Of a stretch of 64,000 bases of DNA, positions 52,360-59,765 are shown piece by piece; the first letter of the stretch is position 1; each line of letters starts with the position of its first letter. This DNA is from G963677915 sp963677915 (GTDB lineage: Bacteria > Bacillota > Clostridia > Lachnospirales > Vallitaleaceae): contig CAXXGE010000028.1 in NCBI GenBank assembly GCA_963677915.2, positions 186,001 to 250,000 of the forward strand, read 5' to 3'. The notes under the pieces are model-generated. The model was given only the letters and a program-made list of their open reading frames with translations, did no database searches and was not told the DNA's origin. The translations under genes and the position numbers were made by a program.

Positions 52360-53958
52360 ATGAGAATACGCATCAATCAAATTAAAATGCCTTTGGACCA
52401 TTCTGTTAGGGATTTGGAAAAGCAGTTCTCGCTCAGGTTGAAAGGCGTAGAAGCAAAGTCTTTTACTATTTCTCGCAAATCGGTGGACGCCCGAAACAAG
52501 GGGGATTTGAAAATTGTCTACTCTGTGGATGCAGAGGCAGACGGTTTGCCGAACAAACTGCTTCGGGATAGGAATATTGAGATATTAAAAGATGCTGCCG
52601 GTTATGTTTTCCCTGAAAAAGGCAGCATACCTAAACACAGGCCAGTCGTTGTAGGCAGTGGACCAGCCGGTCTCTTTGCGGCTCTGCTGCTGGCTGAAAA
52701 CGGCTACAGGCCGATCCTGCTGGAAAGAGGGAAAGCGGTCGAAGATAGATTAGCTGATGTGAATACGTTTTTCAGCGGCGGCAGGCTTGACCCGGAATCA
52801 AACATCCAGTTCGGCGAAGGCGGCGCAGGCACATTCTCTGACGGTAAAATAAATACCGGGGTCAAAGACAAGGCACATAGAAAAGAAAAAATCATCGAGA
52901 CTTTTCTGGCAGCAGGCGCTCCCGAAGAGATTGCCTATATCAACAAGCCTCATATAGGCACCGATTACCTGGTGGAAGTCGTCAGGAATATTAGAAACAG
53001 AATCATTCAGCTTGGCGGAGAAGTGCATTTCAGCAGCCTGGCAACTGAATTCGTGCTGGATGCAGACAGCCGTTCTGTTCAGTACATTGTTGTGAATGGG
53101 AAAGACAGAATCCGGACCGACGATATAATCCTGGCCGTTGGACACAGCGCAAGGGATACGTTCAAGGAACTGGCCCTTAAAGGCATAGCGATGGAGCCGA
53201 AACCCTTTGCAATCGGTCTTAGAATCGAACATCCGCAAAGCATGATCGGTGAAAGCCAGTACGGACCTTCATACAGCCATGAGAACCTGCCTGTGGCGGA
53301 CTACAAACTCACCTACAGGACAGATGCAGGAAGGGGCGTGTACAGTTTCTGCATGTGCCCGGGCGGTTATGTGGTCAACGCATCATCCGAAGAGGGTATG
53401 GTTGTATGCAATGGCATGAGTGATTTTGCAAGGAACAGCCCGAACGCAAACAGTGCCATTATCGTGACGGTTTATCCAGAAGACTTTGACTCGGACGATG
53501 TTTTGGCAGGTGTAGCATTCCAAAGGAAATACGAGGAACTGGCCTTCGGTCTTTCAAGCAGGCAAACCGCACTGCCGATTCAAAAGTGGGACGATTTCTT
53601 CAAAGGGACTGTATCGGACAGCTTGGGAGCGGTTAAGCCTTCGGTGAAAGGTGAGACTGTTTTTGCAGATCTTAACAGGTGTCTGCCGGCCTATGTTGCT
53701 GAATCCATAAAGGAAGCGATTCCTGTATTCGGAAGAAGAATCAGGGGATTTGACAGACCGGATGCCGTTTTGACGGGTGTGGAGACACGTACAAGCTCGC
53801 CAGTCAGGATTGTCAGGGATGAATCGGGCGAATCCATAAATATCAAAGGCATTTACCCCTGCGGTGAAGGGGCCGGCTATGCCGGAGGAATTATGTCCGC
53901 CGCCATCGACGGTATCAAGGCTGCAGAGGCTCTGGCGATAAAATATTTTGGCAGGTAA
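52360..53958 (+). CDS. FAD-dependent dehydrogenase family protein (COG2509)
   Basis: 532 residues. An N-terminal alpha/beta domain of about 85 residues precedes a dinucleotide-binding loop GSGPAGLFAALLLAENG near 98. Family stretches include FGEGGAGTFSDGKINTGV, IGTDYLVEVVRNIR, AVGHSARDTF, MEPKPFAIGLRIEHPQ and a C-terminal PCGEGAGYAGGIMSAAIDG. Members are widespread in Clostridia and Bacteroidota, with no assigned substrate. It follows the flippase after 13 bases. No membrane segment was seen. Confidence 0.88.
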   Translation: MRIRINQIKMPLDHSVRDLEKQFSLRLKGVEAKSFTISRKSVDARNKGDLKIVYSVDAEADGLPNKLLRDRNIEILKDAAGYVFPEKGSIPKHRPVVVGSGPAGLFAALLLAENGYRPILLERGKAVEDRLADVNTFFSGGRLDPESNIQFGEGGAGTFSDGKINTGVKDKAHRKEKIIETFLAAGAPEEIAYINKPHIGTDYLVEVVRNIRNRIIQLGGEVHFSSLATEFVLDADSRSVQYIVVNGKDRIRTDDIILAVGHSARDTFKELALKGIAMEPKPFAIGLRIEHPQSMIGESQYGPSYSHENLPVADYKLTYRTDAGRGVYSFCMCPGGYVVNASSEEGMVVCNGMSDFARNSPNANSAIIVTVYPEDFDSDDVLAGVAFQRKYEELAFGLSSRQTALPIQKWDDFFKGTVSDSLGAVKPSVKGETVFADLNRCLPAYVAESIKEAIPVFGRRIRGFDRPDAVLTGVETRTSSPVRIVRDESGESINIKGIYPCGEGAGYAGGIMSAAIDGIKAAEALAIKYFGR

Positions 53959-54015
53959 AGGAACTTATTGGCAGTTGTTTCGTCTTATAGATAGACGGAA
54001 GGAGCGTGGGAGCAT

Positions 54016-54960
54016 ATGAAAAGGATAAAAAGAAAACTGTTTATGATTCTTATGGTGCTGGCGTTGGTGATCAGCGTGTTGGTGGCATGCGGCAGTAAAA
54101 AAGAATCAGAAACCCAGTCAACCGGTTCAAGCAGTGTCAGCTACGACTCAGCAATGTCAGAATCGGCAGAAGAATACTATGCTGAAGCACCCGATTATGA
54201 TGAAAAAGGCCTATCTGACAACAGCTCGTCGCAATTCGCAGGCAATCTGGAGAACCAGAAGGTCATTAAGACGGGTTACTATTACATTGAAACCTTGGCG
54301 TATGAAGAGAGTATTCAGACCATTCGGGATATTGTAGAGCAGTTCAACGGTTACGTGTCCAATTCGGAAGAATCCGGGTACGGCATCAACAACAGGGAAT
54401 GGTACACAAGAAACGCGTATTTCATCGTCAGAGTGCCTGCGCTGTCCTATACGGCATTTACGGAAGCTTTGGAGGATGCCGGACAGATTGTCAACGGCAG
54501 AGACAGTGAGCAGGACGTCACTTCCCAATTCATAGATGTGGAAGCAAGGCTCAAGACTTTGAAAGTACAGGAGGAAAGGCTTCTGGCCATATTGGTGGAA
54601 GCGGACGACCTGCAGTACATCATTGAACTTGAAAAGGCACTGGCTGATGTCAGATACCAGATTGAAAGTTATGAATCGACAATGAGGAACCTTGAGGACA
54701 GAATCGCTTATTCCACCGTTGAAATCAGGCTGCAGGAAGTCATTGAGGAAACCGATCTGACGCCTGCTCCCAGAACTTTTGGCGAAAGAATTACGCAGGG
54801 ATTCAAACAATCCATCGATAACATCAGTGACTTCTTTGTGGACTTGACCGTATTCCTTCTGACGGCTTCGCCGTATCTGGTCATCATAGCAATCGTTGTG
54901 ATATTCGTCTTGACAGCCGTTGTCAAGCGGCTTAGAAGAGACGGAGAGAAAAAGGAATAG
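54016..54960 (+). CDS. DUF4349 lipoprotein
   Basis: 314 residues. Lipobox LVAC with Cys25, a Ser-rich spacer, then the DUF4349 domain from about 78 (KVIKTGYYYIETLAYEESI, VRVPALSYTAFTEALEDAG, VTSQFIDVEARLKTL) with a coiled coil near 175-235, and a C-terminal membrane helix (about 285-308) followed by basic residues. It is thus fixed to the membrane at both ends. Function unknown. AAGGAG lies upstream of the ATG. Confidence 0.88.
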   Translation: MKRIKRKLFMILMVLALVISVLVACGSKKESETQSTGSSSVSYDSAMSESAEEYYAEAPDYDEKGLSDNSSSQFAGNLENQKVIKTGYYYIETLAYEESIQTIRDIVEQFNGYVSNSEESGYGINNREWYTRNAYFIVRVPALSYTAFTEALEDAGQIVNGRDSEQDVTSQFIDVEARLKTLKVQEERLLAILVEADDLQYIIELEKALADVRYQIESYESTMRNLEDRIAYSTVEIRLQEVIEETDLTPAPRTFGERITQGFKQSIDNISDFFVDLTVFLLTASPYLVIIAIVVIFVLTAVVKRLRRDGEKKE

Positions 54961-54966
54961 GACAAC

Positions 54967-54995
54967 TTGATAAAACTGCATGATTGATGTAAAAT
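54967..54995 (+). promoter_or_regulatory. Promoter of proB
   Basis: TTGATA (54967-54972), 17-base spacer, TAAAAT (54990-54995). It overlaps the start of the next hairpin. Confidence 0.6.
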
Positions 54996-55025
54996 AGCCA
55001 CAGACCATATGCTGTGGCTATTATA
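54993..55025 (+). terminator. Hairpin after the DUF4349 gene, probable terminator
   Basis: Eleven-pair perfect stem AATAGCCACAG / CTGTGGCTATT (54993-55003 with 55012-55022), then ATATT. The T tract is weak. It also lies in the 5' leader expected from the overlapping proB promoter. Confidence 0.65.
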
Positions 55026-55044
55026 TTAGGGAAAAGGTGAATTT

Positions 55045-55851
55045 ATGAAGCACCGCACGCATCTTAGCGACAAAAAAAGAATTGTCATAAAAATTGGATC
55101 CTCTTCGATTACACACGAGTCAACAGGCCATATCAGCCTGGCTAAGCTTGAAAAGTACGTACGTCAGATAGCTGACCTTAAAAATTCAGGCCGCGAGGTC
55201 GTGCTGGTTACTTCCGGCGCGCAGGCAGTGGGGGTCAGCACGATGAATCTGCCGGTAAGGCCGGACAGAATCGACCAAAGACAGGCAATCGCCGCTGTAG
55301 GTCAAGCATCCCTCATGATGATCTATCAGAAGCTTTTCAGGGAATACAGCCAGATCGCAGGCCAGGTTCTTATTACCAAGGACGTTGTCGACCATCCTGT
55401 CAGGCTTCAGAACGCAATCAACACATTCAAAGCGCTGCTCGAATACAACGTGATTCCAATAGTCAACGAGAACGACTCCGTTGCCTATGATGAAATACTG
55501 TTCGGTGACAATGACACGCTTTCTGCAATCGTCGCAAAAATGGTGGATGCAGACCTGTTGATACTCCTGTCGGATATTGATGGCCTTTTTGATGAGGATC
55601 CTCGCGAGAATCCAGAAGCCACGCTAATCAATACAGTTCATGATGTCAATGATGATATTGAATCCATGGCCTCTGGCTCGAAGAGTGCCGTAGGTACAGG
55701 CGGCATGTCGACGAAGATAATGGCAAGCAAGATAGCGACAGAAGCAGGCATCGATATGATCATAGCCAACGCAACAGAACCTCAGGTGATAGAAAGGGTC
55801 ATGTCTGGCGAACTGATAGGCACACTGTTCAAAGGCATACCAAGGAAGTGA
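55045..55851 (+). CDS. proB: Glutamate 5-kinase
   Basis: 268 residues: the amino-acid kinase domain only, without the C-terminal PUA domain found in longer enzymes. KIGSSSITHE at the N-terminus, VTSGAQAVG, IVNENDSVAYDEILFGDND and GSKSAVGTGGMSTKIMASKIA are diagnostic. It makes glutamyl 5-phosphate, the first step of proline synthesis. proA does not follow, and proC is at 13 kb. Confidence 0.95.
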   Translation: MKHRTHLSDKKRIVIKIGSSSITHESTGHISLAKLEKYVRQIADLKNSGREVVLVTSGAQAVGVSTMNLPVRPDRIDQRQAIAAVGQASLMMIYQKLFREYSQIAGQVLITKDVVDHPVRLQNAINTFKALLEYNVIPIVNENDSVAYDEILFGDNDTLSAIVAKMVDADLLILLSDIDGLFDEDPRENPEATLINTVHDVNDDIESMASGSKSAVGTGGMSTKIMASKIATEAGIDMIIANATEPQVIERVMSGELIGTLFKGIPRK

Positions 55852-55861
55852 AGGGAAAAGA

Positions 55862-56068
55862 ATGAACCAAAAGAAGATAGATAGAATCAATGAATTATCC
55901 AGAAAACAAAAGTCGACAGGTCTGACTGATGACGAGCTTAAGGAGCAGGCTGCTCTCAGGCAGGAATATGTGAAAAATGTCGTCGGCGGACTGAGAAACC
56001 AGTTGGAGAATGCCTCCATCAAGGAACTCGACGGCACCATCACGCCTTTAAAGCCTAAGAACAAATGA
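55862..56068 (+). CDS. DUF896 protein (YnzC family)
   Basis: 68 residues. The family pattern is clear: INELSRKQKSTGLTDDELKEQ, AALRQEYVKNVVGGLRNQLE, then a basic end. These are small, two-helix Firmicute proteins; B. subtilis YnzC is a member of unknown function. AAGGGAAAAG precedes the ATG, 10 bases after proB. The stop overlaps the next ATG by 4 bases. Confidence 0.92.
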   Translation: MNQKKIDRINELSRKQKSTGLTDDELKEQAALRQEYVKNVVGGLRNQLENASIKELDGTITPLKPKNK

Positions 56069-56634
56069 GCAGGCACCAAAAACAGGCGCTAAGGAAGGAA
56101 CTGCTGTCCAAACGAAAGAACCTGACCGACAGGCAGGTGATGACGGCGGCAGAATCTGTACTGAACCATATGATTCGGATGCCTGAATATATGGCGGCAC
56201 CCAATGTTTTCATCTATGTGGATATGAATAACGAGCTGCCCACGAAAAGACTCATTGAAAGGGCAGTGGAAGACGGCAAGCATGTCTACCTGCCTAAAGT
56301 GATTGATGCAGAGAGCATGTCTTTCTATAGGTTTATCGGCTTCGACCAGCTGATGGATGGACCTTTCGGCTTGAAAGAGCCGTCGCCGGTCAACAAGGGC
56401 GAACCTGGAAGCAATGACCTGATGTGTCTTCCGGGAATAGCATTTTCGAAAGACGGCTTCAGATTAGGGTATGGTGCCGGGTATTATGACAATTACCTGA
56501 AAGGCAAGTCGGTGATCAAGGCAGGTCTTGCATATGATGAAAACCTTCTGAATACGCTGCCTCACGAAGCCCATGACCAGCCTGTTGACATGGTTGTAAC
56601 GCCTTCAGCTGTCCATAGAATCGATACGAAGTAA
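56065..56634 (+). CDS. 5-formyltetrahydrofolate cyclo-ligase
   Basis: 189 residues. It turns 5-formyl-THF into methenyl-THF with ATP, rescuing a folate side product. Visible motifs are ALRKELLSKRKNL at the N-terminus, the PKV element, and DLMCLPGIAFSKDGFRLGYGAGYYDNYL near the C-terminus, the family signature with its Mg/ATP site. It overlaps the DUF896 gene. It complements the fhs-folD pair at 2.6-5.2 kb. Confidence 0.94.
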   Translation: MSRHQKQALRKELLSKRKNLTDRQVMTAAESVLNHMIRMPEYMAAPNVFIYVDMNNELPTKRLIERAVEDGKHVYLPKVIDAESMSFYRFIGFDQLMDGPFGLKEPSPVNKGEPGSNDLMCLPGIAFSKDGFRLGYGAGYYDNYLKGKSVIKAGLAYDENLLNTLPHEAHDQPVDMVVTPSAVHRIDTK

Positions 56635-56675
56635 AAATGCCGGTTTGGGTAGTCAACCCAATACCGGCATTTGTC
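56635..56675 (+). terminator. Bidirectional terminator between convergent genes
   Basis: Long hairpin: outer stem AAATGCCGGT / ACCGGCATTT (56635-56644 with 56663-56672) and inner TGGGT / ACCCA. It has A and T flanks for both strands. Confidence 0.9.
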
Positions 56676-56681
56676 TTATGA

Positions 56682-57014
56682 TTATTCAGCTTCAATCAGG
56701 GTATTGAACACTTCGGCCACGTTGTCGAATTCATCCTGGCTTTCAATATTCTGAAGGTCGATCTCGCCATCTTCAAGCTCATTATATTGATAAATGAAAA
56801 CATCGTCACCTTCTTCCGGAAGCAAGGCAATGTACTCCTTGTCATCCACATCGAAGATGCCAAGAACGACACATTCAAGTTCTGTATCATCGTCAAGTGT
56901 CAATGTAATCATATGGTTATGATGGTGACCGTGCTCATGATCATGGTCATGGCCGCAATCGCAGCTGCCGTCTCCACAACATCCTTGATCCATTTCCATG
57001 TCTTTATCTGTCAT
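56682..57014 (-). CDS. DUF1292 protein (YrzB-like) with Cys/His-rich N-terminus
   Basis: 110 residues. Residues about 35-107 are the DUF1292/UPF0473 domain (ITLTLDDDTELECVVLGIF, EYIALLPEEGDDVFIYQY). Before it, residues 12-34 hold four Cys (12, 13, 18, 20) and eight His in CCGDGSCDCGHDHDHEHG and HHHNH, a likely metal-binding tail. DUF1292 genes usually sit behind alaS with yrzL and ruvX; here the gene stands alone facing ruvA. AAGGAGA precedes the ATG on the minus strand. Function unknown. Confidence 0.88.
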   Translation of the reverse strand: MTDKDMEMDQGCCGDGSCDCGHDHDHEHGHHHNHMITLTLDDDTELECVVLGIFDVDDKEYIALLPEEGDDVFIYQYNELEDGEIDLQNIESQDEFDNVAEVFNTLIEAE

Positions 57015-57053
57015 AAAAATCTCCTTTTGTTATCAGTGTTGATTGTGGGTTTC

Positions 57054-57062
57054 ATTATAGCA
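57054..57062 (-). promoter_or_regulatory. Extended -10 promoter of the DUF1292 gene
   Basis: Minus strand TGCTATAAT. It lies 8 bases from the -35 of the divergent ruvA promoter, so the two polymerase sites overlap. Confidence 0.65.
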
Positions 57063-57069
57063 TACACGC

Positions 57070-57098
57070 TTGACTTTAAATACCCCTTTTTGTATGAT
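57070..57098 (+). promoter_or_regulatory. ruvA promoter, start site predicted at the ATG
   Basis: TTGACT (57070-57075), 17-base spacer, TATGAT (57093-57098). Transcription would begin about 57104-57106, on the ATG itself. No LexA box is visible. Confidence 0.65.
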
Positions 57099-57104
57099 TA
57101 TTAC

Positions 57105-57707
57105 ATGATAGCATATATAAACGGCCGGCTGGAAGAAACGGGTGAAGACAACGTCGTAATTGACATGGGTGGCATCGCATGGGAAATCCATACACCTGCT
57201 TCAGTTCTTCCGCTGCTGCCTTCAATCGGAGAAAAAATCAAACTACATACATACCTTCATGTAAGAGAGGACGCCATGCAGCTCTTCGGTTTTCTGGCCA
57301 AGGATGACCTGTTTGTCTTCAAAAAATTGCTTACAGTCAACGGCATTGGACCAAAAGCCGCCCTAGGCATACTGTCCGTCCTGTCTGCAGACGACTTGAG
57401 GTTCGCTGTCATGGCAGATGATGTCAGTGCCATATGCAAGGCGCCTGGTGTCGGCAAAAAGACGGCCCAAAAGCTTATCCTTGACATGAAGGACAAACTG
57501 AAAATAGAAGAATGGGTCAAGGTTGTCAGCTTGGAGTCGAACATGCCTGTTCTTCAACCGGGCAATGACATCCGCGGAGAGGCTGTCGAGGCTCTTGTAT
57601 CCCTTGGCTACTCACAAACCGAGGCTGTTTCGGCCATATCAAGCGCCCACAGCAGTGCAGAGGATGTTGAATCCCTTATTAAGGCAGCTTTGAAACAATT
57701 AGTATAG
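57105..57707 (+). CDS. ruvA: Holliday junction DNA helicase subunit RuvA
   Basis: 200 residues. Three domains: an OB fold (MIAYINGRLEE, LHTYLHVREDAMQLFGF), a double helix-hairpin-helix (LLTVNGIGPKAALGIL, CKAPGVGKKTAQKLILDMKDK) and a C-terminal three-helix domain (AVEALVSLGYSQTEA) that contacts RuvB. The ATG at 57105 matches family N-termini exactly. No ribosome site precedes it; the upstream 20 bases are T-rich. With the promoter just described, the message looks leaderless. Confidence 0.95.
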   Translation: MIAYINGRLEETGEDNVVIDMGGIAWEIHTPASVLPLLPSIGEKIKLHTYLHVREDAMQLFGFLAKDDLFVFKKLLTVNGIGPKAALGILSVLSADDLRFAVMADDVSAICKAPGVGKKTAQKLILDMKDKLKIEEWVKVVSLESNMPVLQPGNDIRGEAVEALVSLGYSQTEAVSAISSAHSSAEDVESLIKAALKQLV

Positions 57708-57750
57708 GCCGCGGACTACACTAGCAATATTTTAAGACAGGAGTCTGTCC

Positions 57751-58782
57751 ATGACGAACAGAATGATCAACACCTCATTCGCAGAAGAGGATATAGCAAT
57801 AGAAAAGCCTTTACGTCCCCAATTACTTGAAGATTACATCGGACAAGAAAAGGCCAAGGAGAACATCAGGATATTTATCGATGCGGCCAAGATGCGGCAT
57901 GAAACGCTTGACCATGTCCTCTTTTATGGACCGCCGGGACTTGGCAAGACAACCCTTGCCAATATCATCGCCCATGAAATGCATGTCAATGTGAAGATCA
58001 CATCGGGGCCGGCAATCGAGAAACCCGGCGACATGGCAGCGATACTTAACAACCTCCAGGAAGGGGACATCCTTTTCATCGATGAAATCCATCGCTTGAA
58101 CAGACAGGTGGAAGAAGTCATGTACCCGGCCATGGAGGATTTTGTCATTGACATATTGATCGGCAAAGGTCCATCAGCGCGTTCCATTCGACTGGATCTG
58201 CCCAAGTTCACCCTCGTCGGCGCTACAACCAGGGTCGGTTCATTGTCATCCCCACTAAGGGACAGGTTTGGCGTGATACACAAGCTCGAATTCTATACCG
58301 TTGACGAACTTGTTCAGATAGTTCTTAGATCCTCAAAAGTCCTGGAAGTGGCTATCGATCTGGCTGGTGCAAGGGAAATCGCACTTAGATCGAGGGGCAC
58401 ACCCAGACTTGCAAACCGATTGCTGAAAAGGGTCAGGGATTTCGCCCAGGTAAAATATGACGGGAAGATCACTGAAGAGGCGGCTGCCTATGCCCTCGAT
58501 GCCCTCGATGTGGATTCGCATGGCCTGGATAAAAACGACAGGCGAATCCTCATGACGCTTATAGAGAAGTATGACGGCGGTCCGGTAGGGCTTGATACAT
58601 TGGCTGCAACGATAGGAGAGGAGTCGGGTACCGTCGAAGACGTGTACGAGCCCTATCTGATGCAGCTAGGATTCATCAACAGAACACCTAGGGGAAGAAT
58701 GGCTACGCCGTTCTGCTACAGGCATTTCGGCTATGAATACAGAGGAAGCGACAATGAACAGATAACTGTCGATGATTTATAA
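57751..58782 (+). CDS. ruvB: Holliday junction branch-migration ATPase RuvB
   Basis: 343 residues. AAA+ motor with RPQLLEDYIGQEKAKEN, Walker A GPPGLGKTTLAN near residue 59, Walker B LFIDEIHRLNR, GATTRVGSLSSPLRDRFG and a C-terminal winged helix (GRMATPFCYRHF). It drives branch migration with RuvA. The ribosome site AGGAG sits in the loop of a small GACAG/CTGTC hairpin (57736-57749) directly before the ATG. Confidence 0.97.
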   Translation: MTNRMINTSFAEEDIAIEKPLRPQLLEDYIGQEKAKENIRIFIDAAKMRHETLDHVLFYGPPGLGKTTLANIIAHEMHVNVKITSGPAIEKPGDMAAILNNLQEGDILFIDEIHRLNRQVEEVMYPAMEDFVIDILIGKGPSARSIRLDLPKFTLVGATTRVGSLSSPLRDRFGVIHKLEFYTVDELVQIVLRSSKVLEVAIDLAGAREIALRSRGTPRLANRLLKRVRDFAQVKYDGKITEEAAAYALDALDVDSHGLDKNDRRILMTLIEKYDGGPVGLDTLAATIGEESGTVEDVYEPYLMQLGFINRTPRGRMATPFCYRHFGYEYRGSDNEQITVDDL

Positions 58783-58798
58783 TGGGGGGGTGGCATCG

Positions 58799-59308
58799 TT
58801 GGATGATAAATTCGCAATCCTGCACGAGATTTCAAAAAATCCGAATACCAGCAATAGAAAGCTGGCAAAACTGACCAACAAAGCTGTAGGTACTGTCAAC
58901 GCACGGATCCATGAACTGCTGGATCAGGACTATATTGCATTCCAGCGTGAGAACGCCCGCCTTTTCCACTATGAGATTACAGATAAAGGTCAGCTGTATT
59001 ACAGTGAACTGCTCCACATCTATACAAATCAGGCTATCGCTTTAGTTGATGATGCCAGGGCGAATACCCGCAAAGTTATACACAACAAGGTGGATGAGGG
59101 GGTCCGTCAGTTTTATCTGTACGGTACCCAGGATGCGCTTTACAGGATAGCCAAAATGACTTTGATTGAAATGTCCCTTGAGAAGGATATTTTATATGCC
59201 GACATCGAGTCTTTGGATGAGATCAGCGGCGACAGAAACCATGCAGTCTTAATCTGGGAATCGAAGAACACTGGCTGTTCAGAATATGCAGCCAATATAC
59301 TACTATAA
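58799..59308 (+). CDS. Winged helix-turn-helix protein of unknown role
   Basis: 169 residues. An N-terminal winged helix (about 1-75; SNRKLAKLTNKAVGTVNARIHELLDQDYI) of MarR/Lrp-like type is followed by a helical stretch and a C-terminal alpha/beta part (about 105-165; FYLYGTQDALYRIAKMT, HAVLIWESKN) that is not recognised. It may bind a small ligand or partner. TTG 58799 is preferred, with a GGGGGGTGG tract 5-8 bases upstream; ATG 58772 lies inside ruvB and has no site. It lies between ruvB and zapA. Confidence 0.72.
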   Translation: MDDKFAILHEISKNPNTSNRKLAKLTNKAVGTVNARIHELLDQDYIAFQRENARLFHYEITDKGQLYYSELLHIYTNQAIALVDDARANTRKVIHNKVDEGVRQFYLYGTQDALYRIAKMTLIEMSLEKDILYADIESLDEISGDRNHAVLIWESKNTGCSEYAANILL

Positions 59309-59327
59309 TAATTTACGGGGTGTTGAA

Positions 59328-59690
59328 ATGACCAATAAGAACGATACAAAGGTATTGATAGGCGGCAATGTATACACGTTGTCGGGTTATGAAAGCGAAG
59401 AGTATATCCAGCGGGTTGCGCTGTATATCAACAACAAGATGGAAGAAATGAAGGAGTCTGTCAACGGCAAACAGCTCAATACCCGCCTTTTTTCGGTTCT
59501 GCTGGCACTTAACATTGCAGACGACCTGTTCAAGGAACGTGAAAAGAACGAAGAGGCGCACAAGCTGATTAAGCTGAAGGAAGAACAGATTGGCAACCTA
59601 GAAGAAGAAATGCTGGAACAGCAAATACTGATCGATGAATTGAAAGGACAGGTTTCAAAACTTGAAGCCTACAAGCAATTGAACGGTTGA
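59328..59690 (+). CDS. zapA: Cell division protein ZapA
   Basis: 120 residues. The N-terminal ZapA domain (VLIGGNVYTLSGYESEEYIQRVA, LNTRLFSVLLALNIADDLF) is followed by a coiled coil to the end. ZapA bundles FtsZ filaments at the division site. ATG 59328 is chosen, with ACGGGGTG upstream; an earlier in-frame ATG overlaps the previous gene. ZapA before a U32 gene is the usual clostridial order. Confidence 0.93.
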   Translation: MTNKNDTKVLIGGNVYTLSGYESEEYIQRVALYINNKMEEMKESVNGKQLNTRLFSVLLALNIADDLFKEREKNEEAHKLIKLKEEQIGNLEEEMLEQQILIDELKGQVSKLEAYKQLNG

Positions 59691-59705
59691 GAACAATGCA
59701 GCTCA

Positions 59706-59741
59706 AGAGCTATCCACTGCCATAGTTGGATAGCTTTCTTT
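59706..59741 (+). terminator. Terminator after zapA
   Basis: Nine-pair stem AGCTATCCA / TGGATAGCT (59708-59716 with 59727-59735) followed by TTCTTT. Confidence 0.8.
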
Positions 59742-59765
59742 AAGCTTTTGAAAGGAATTGGATTT

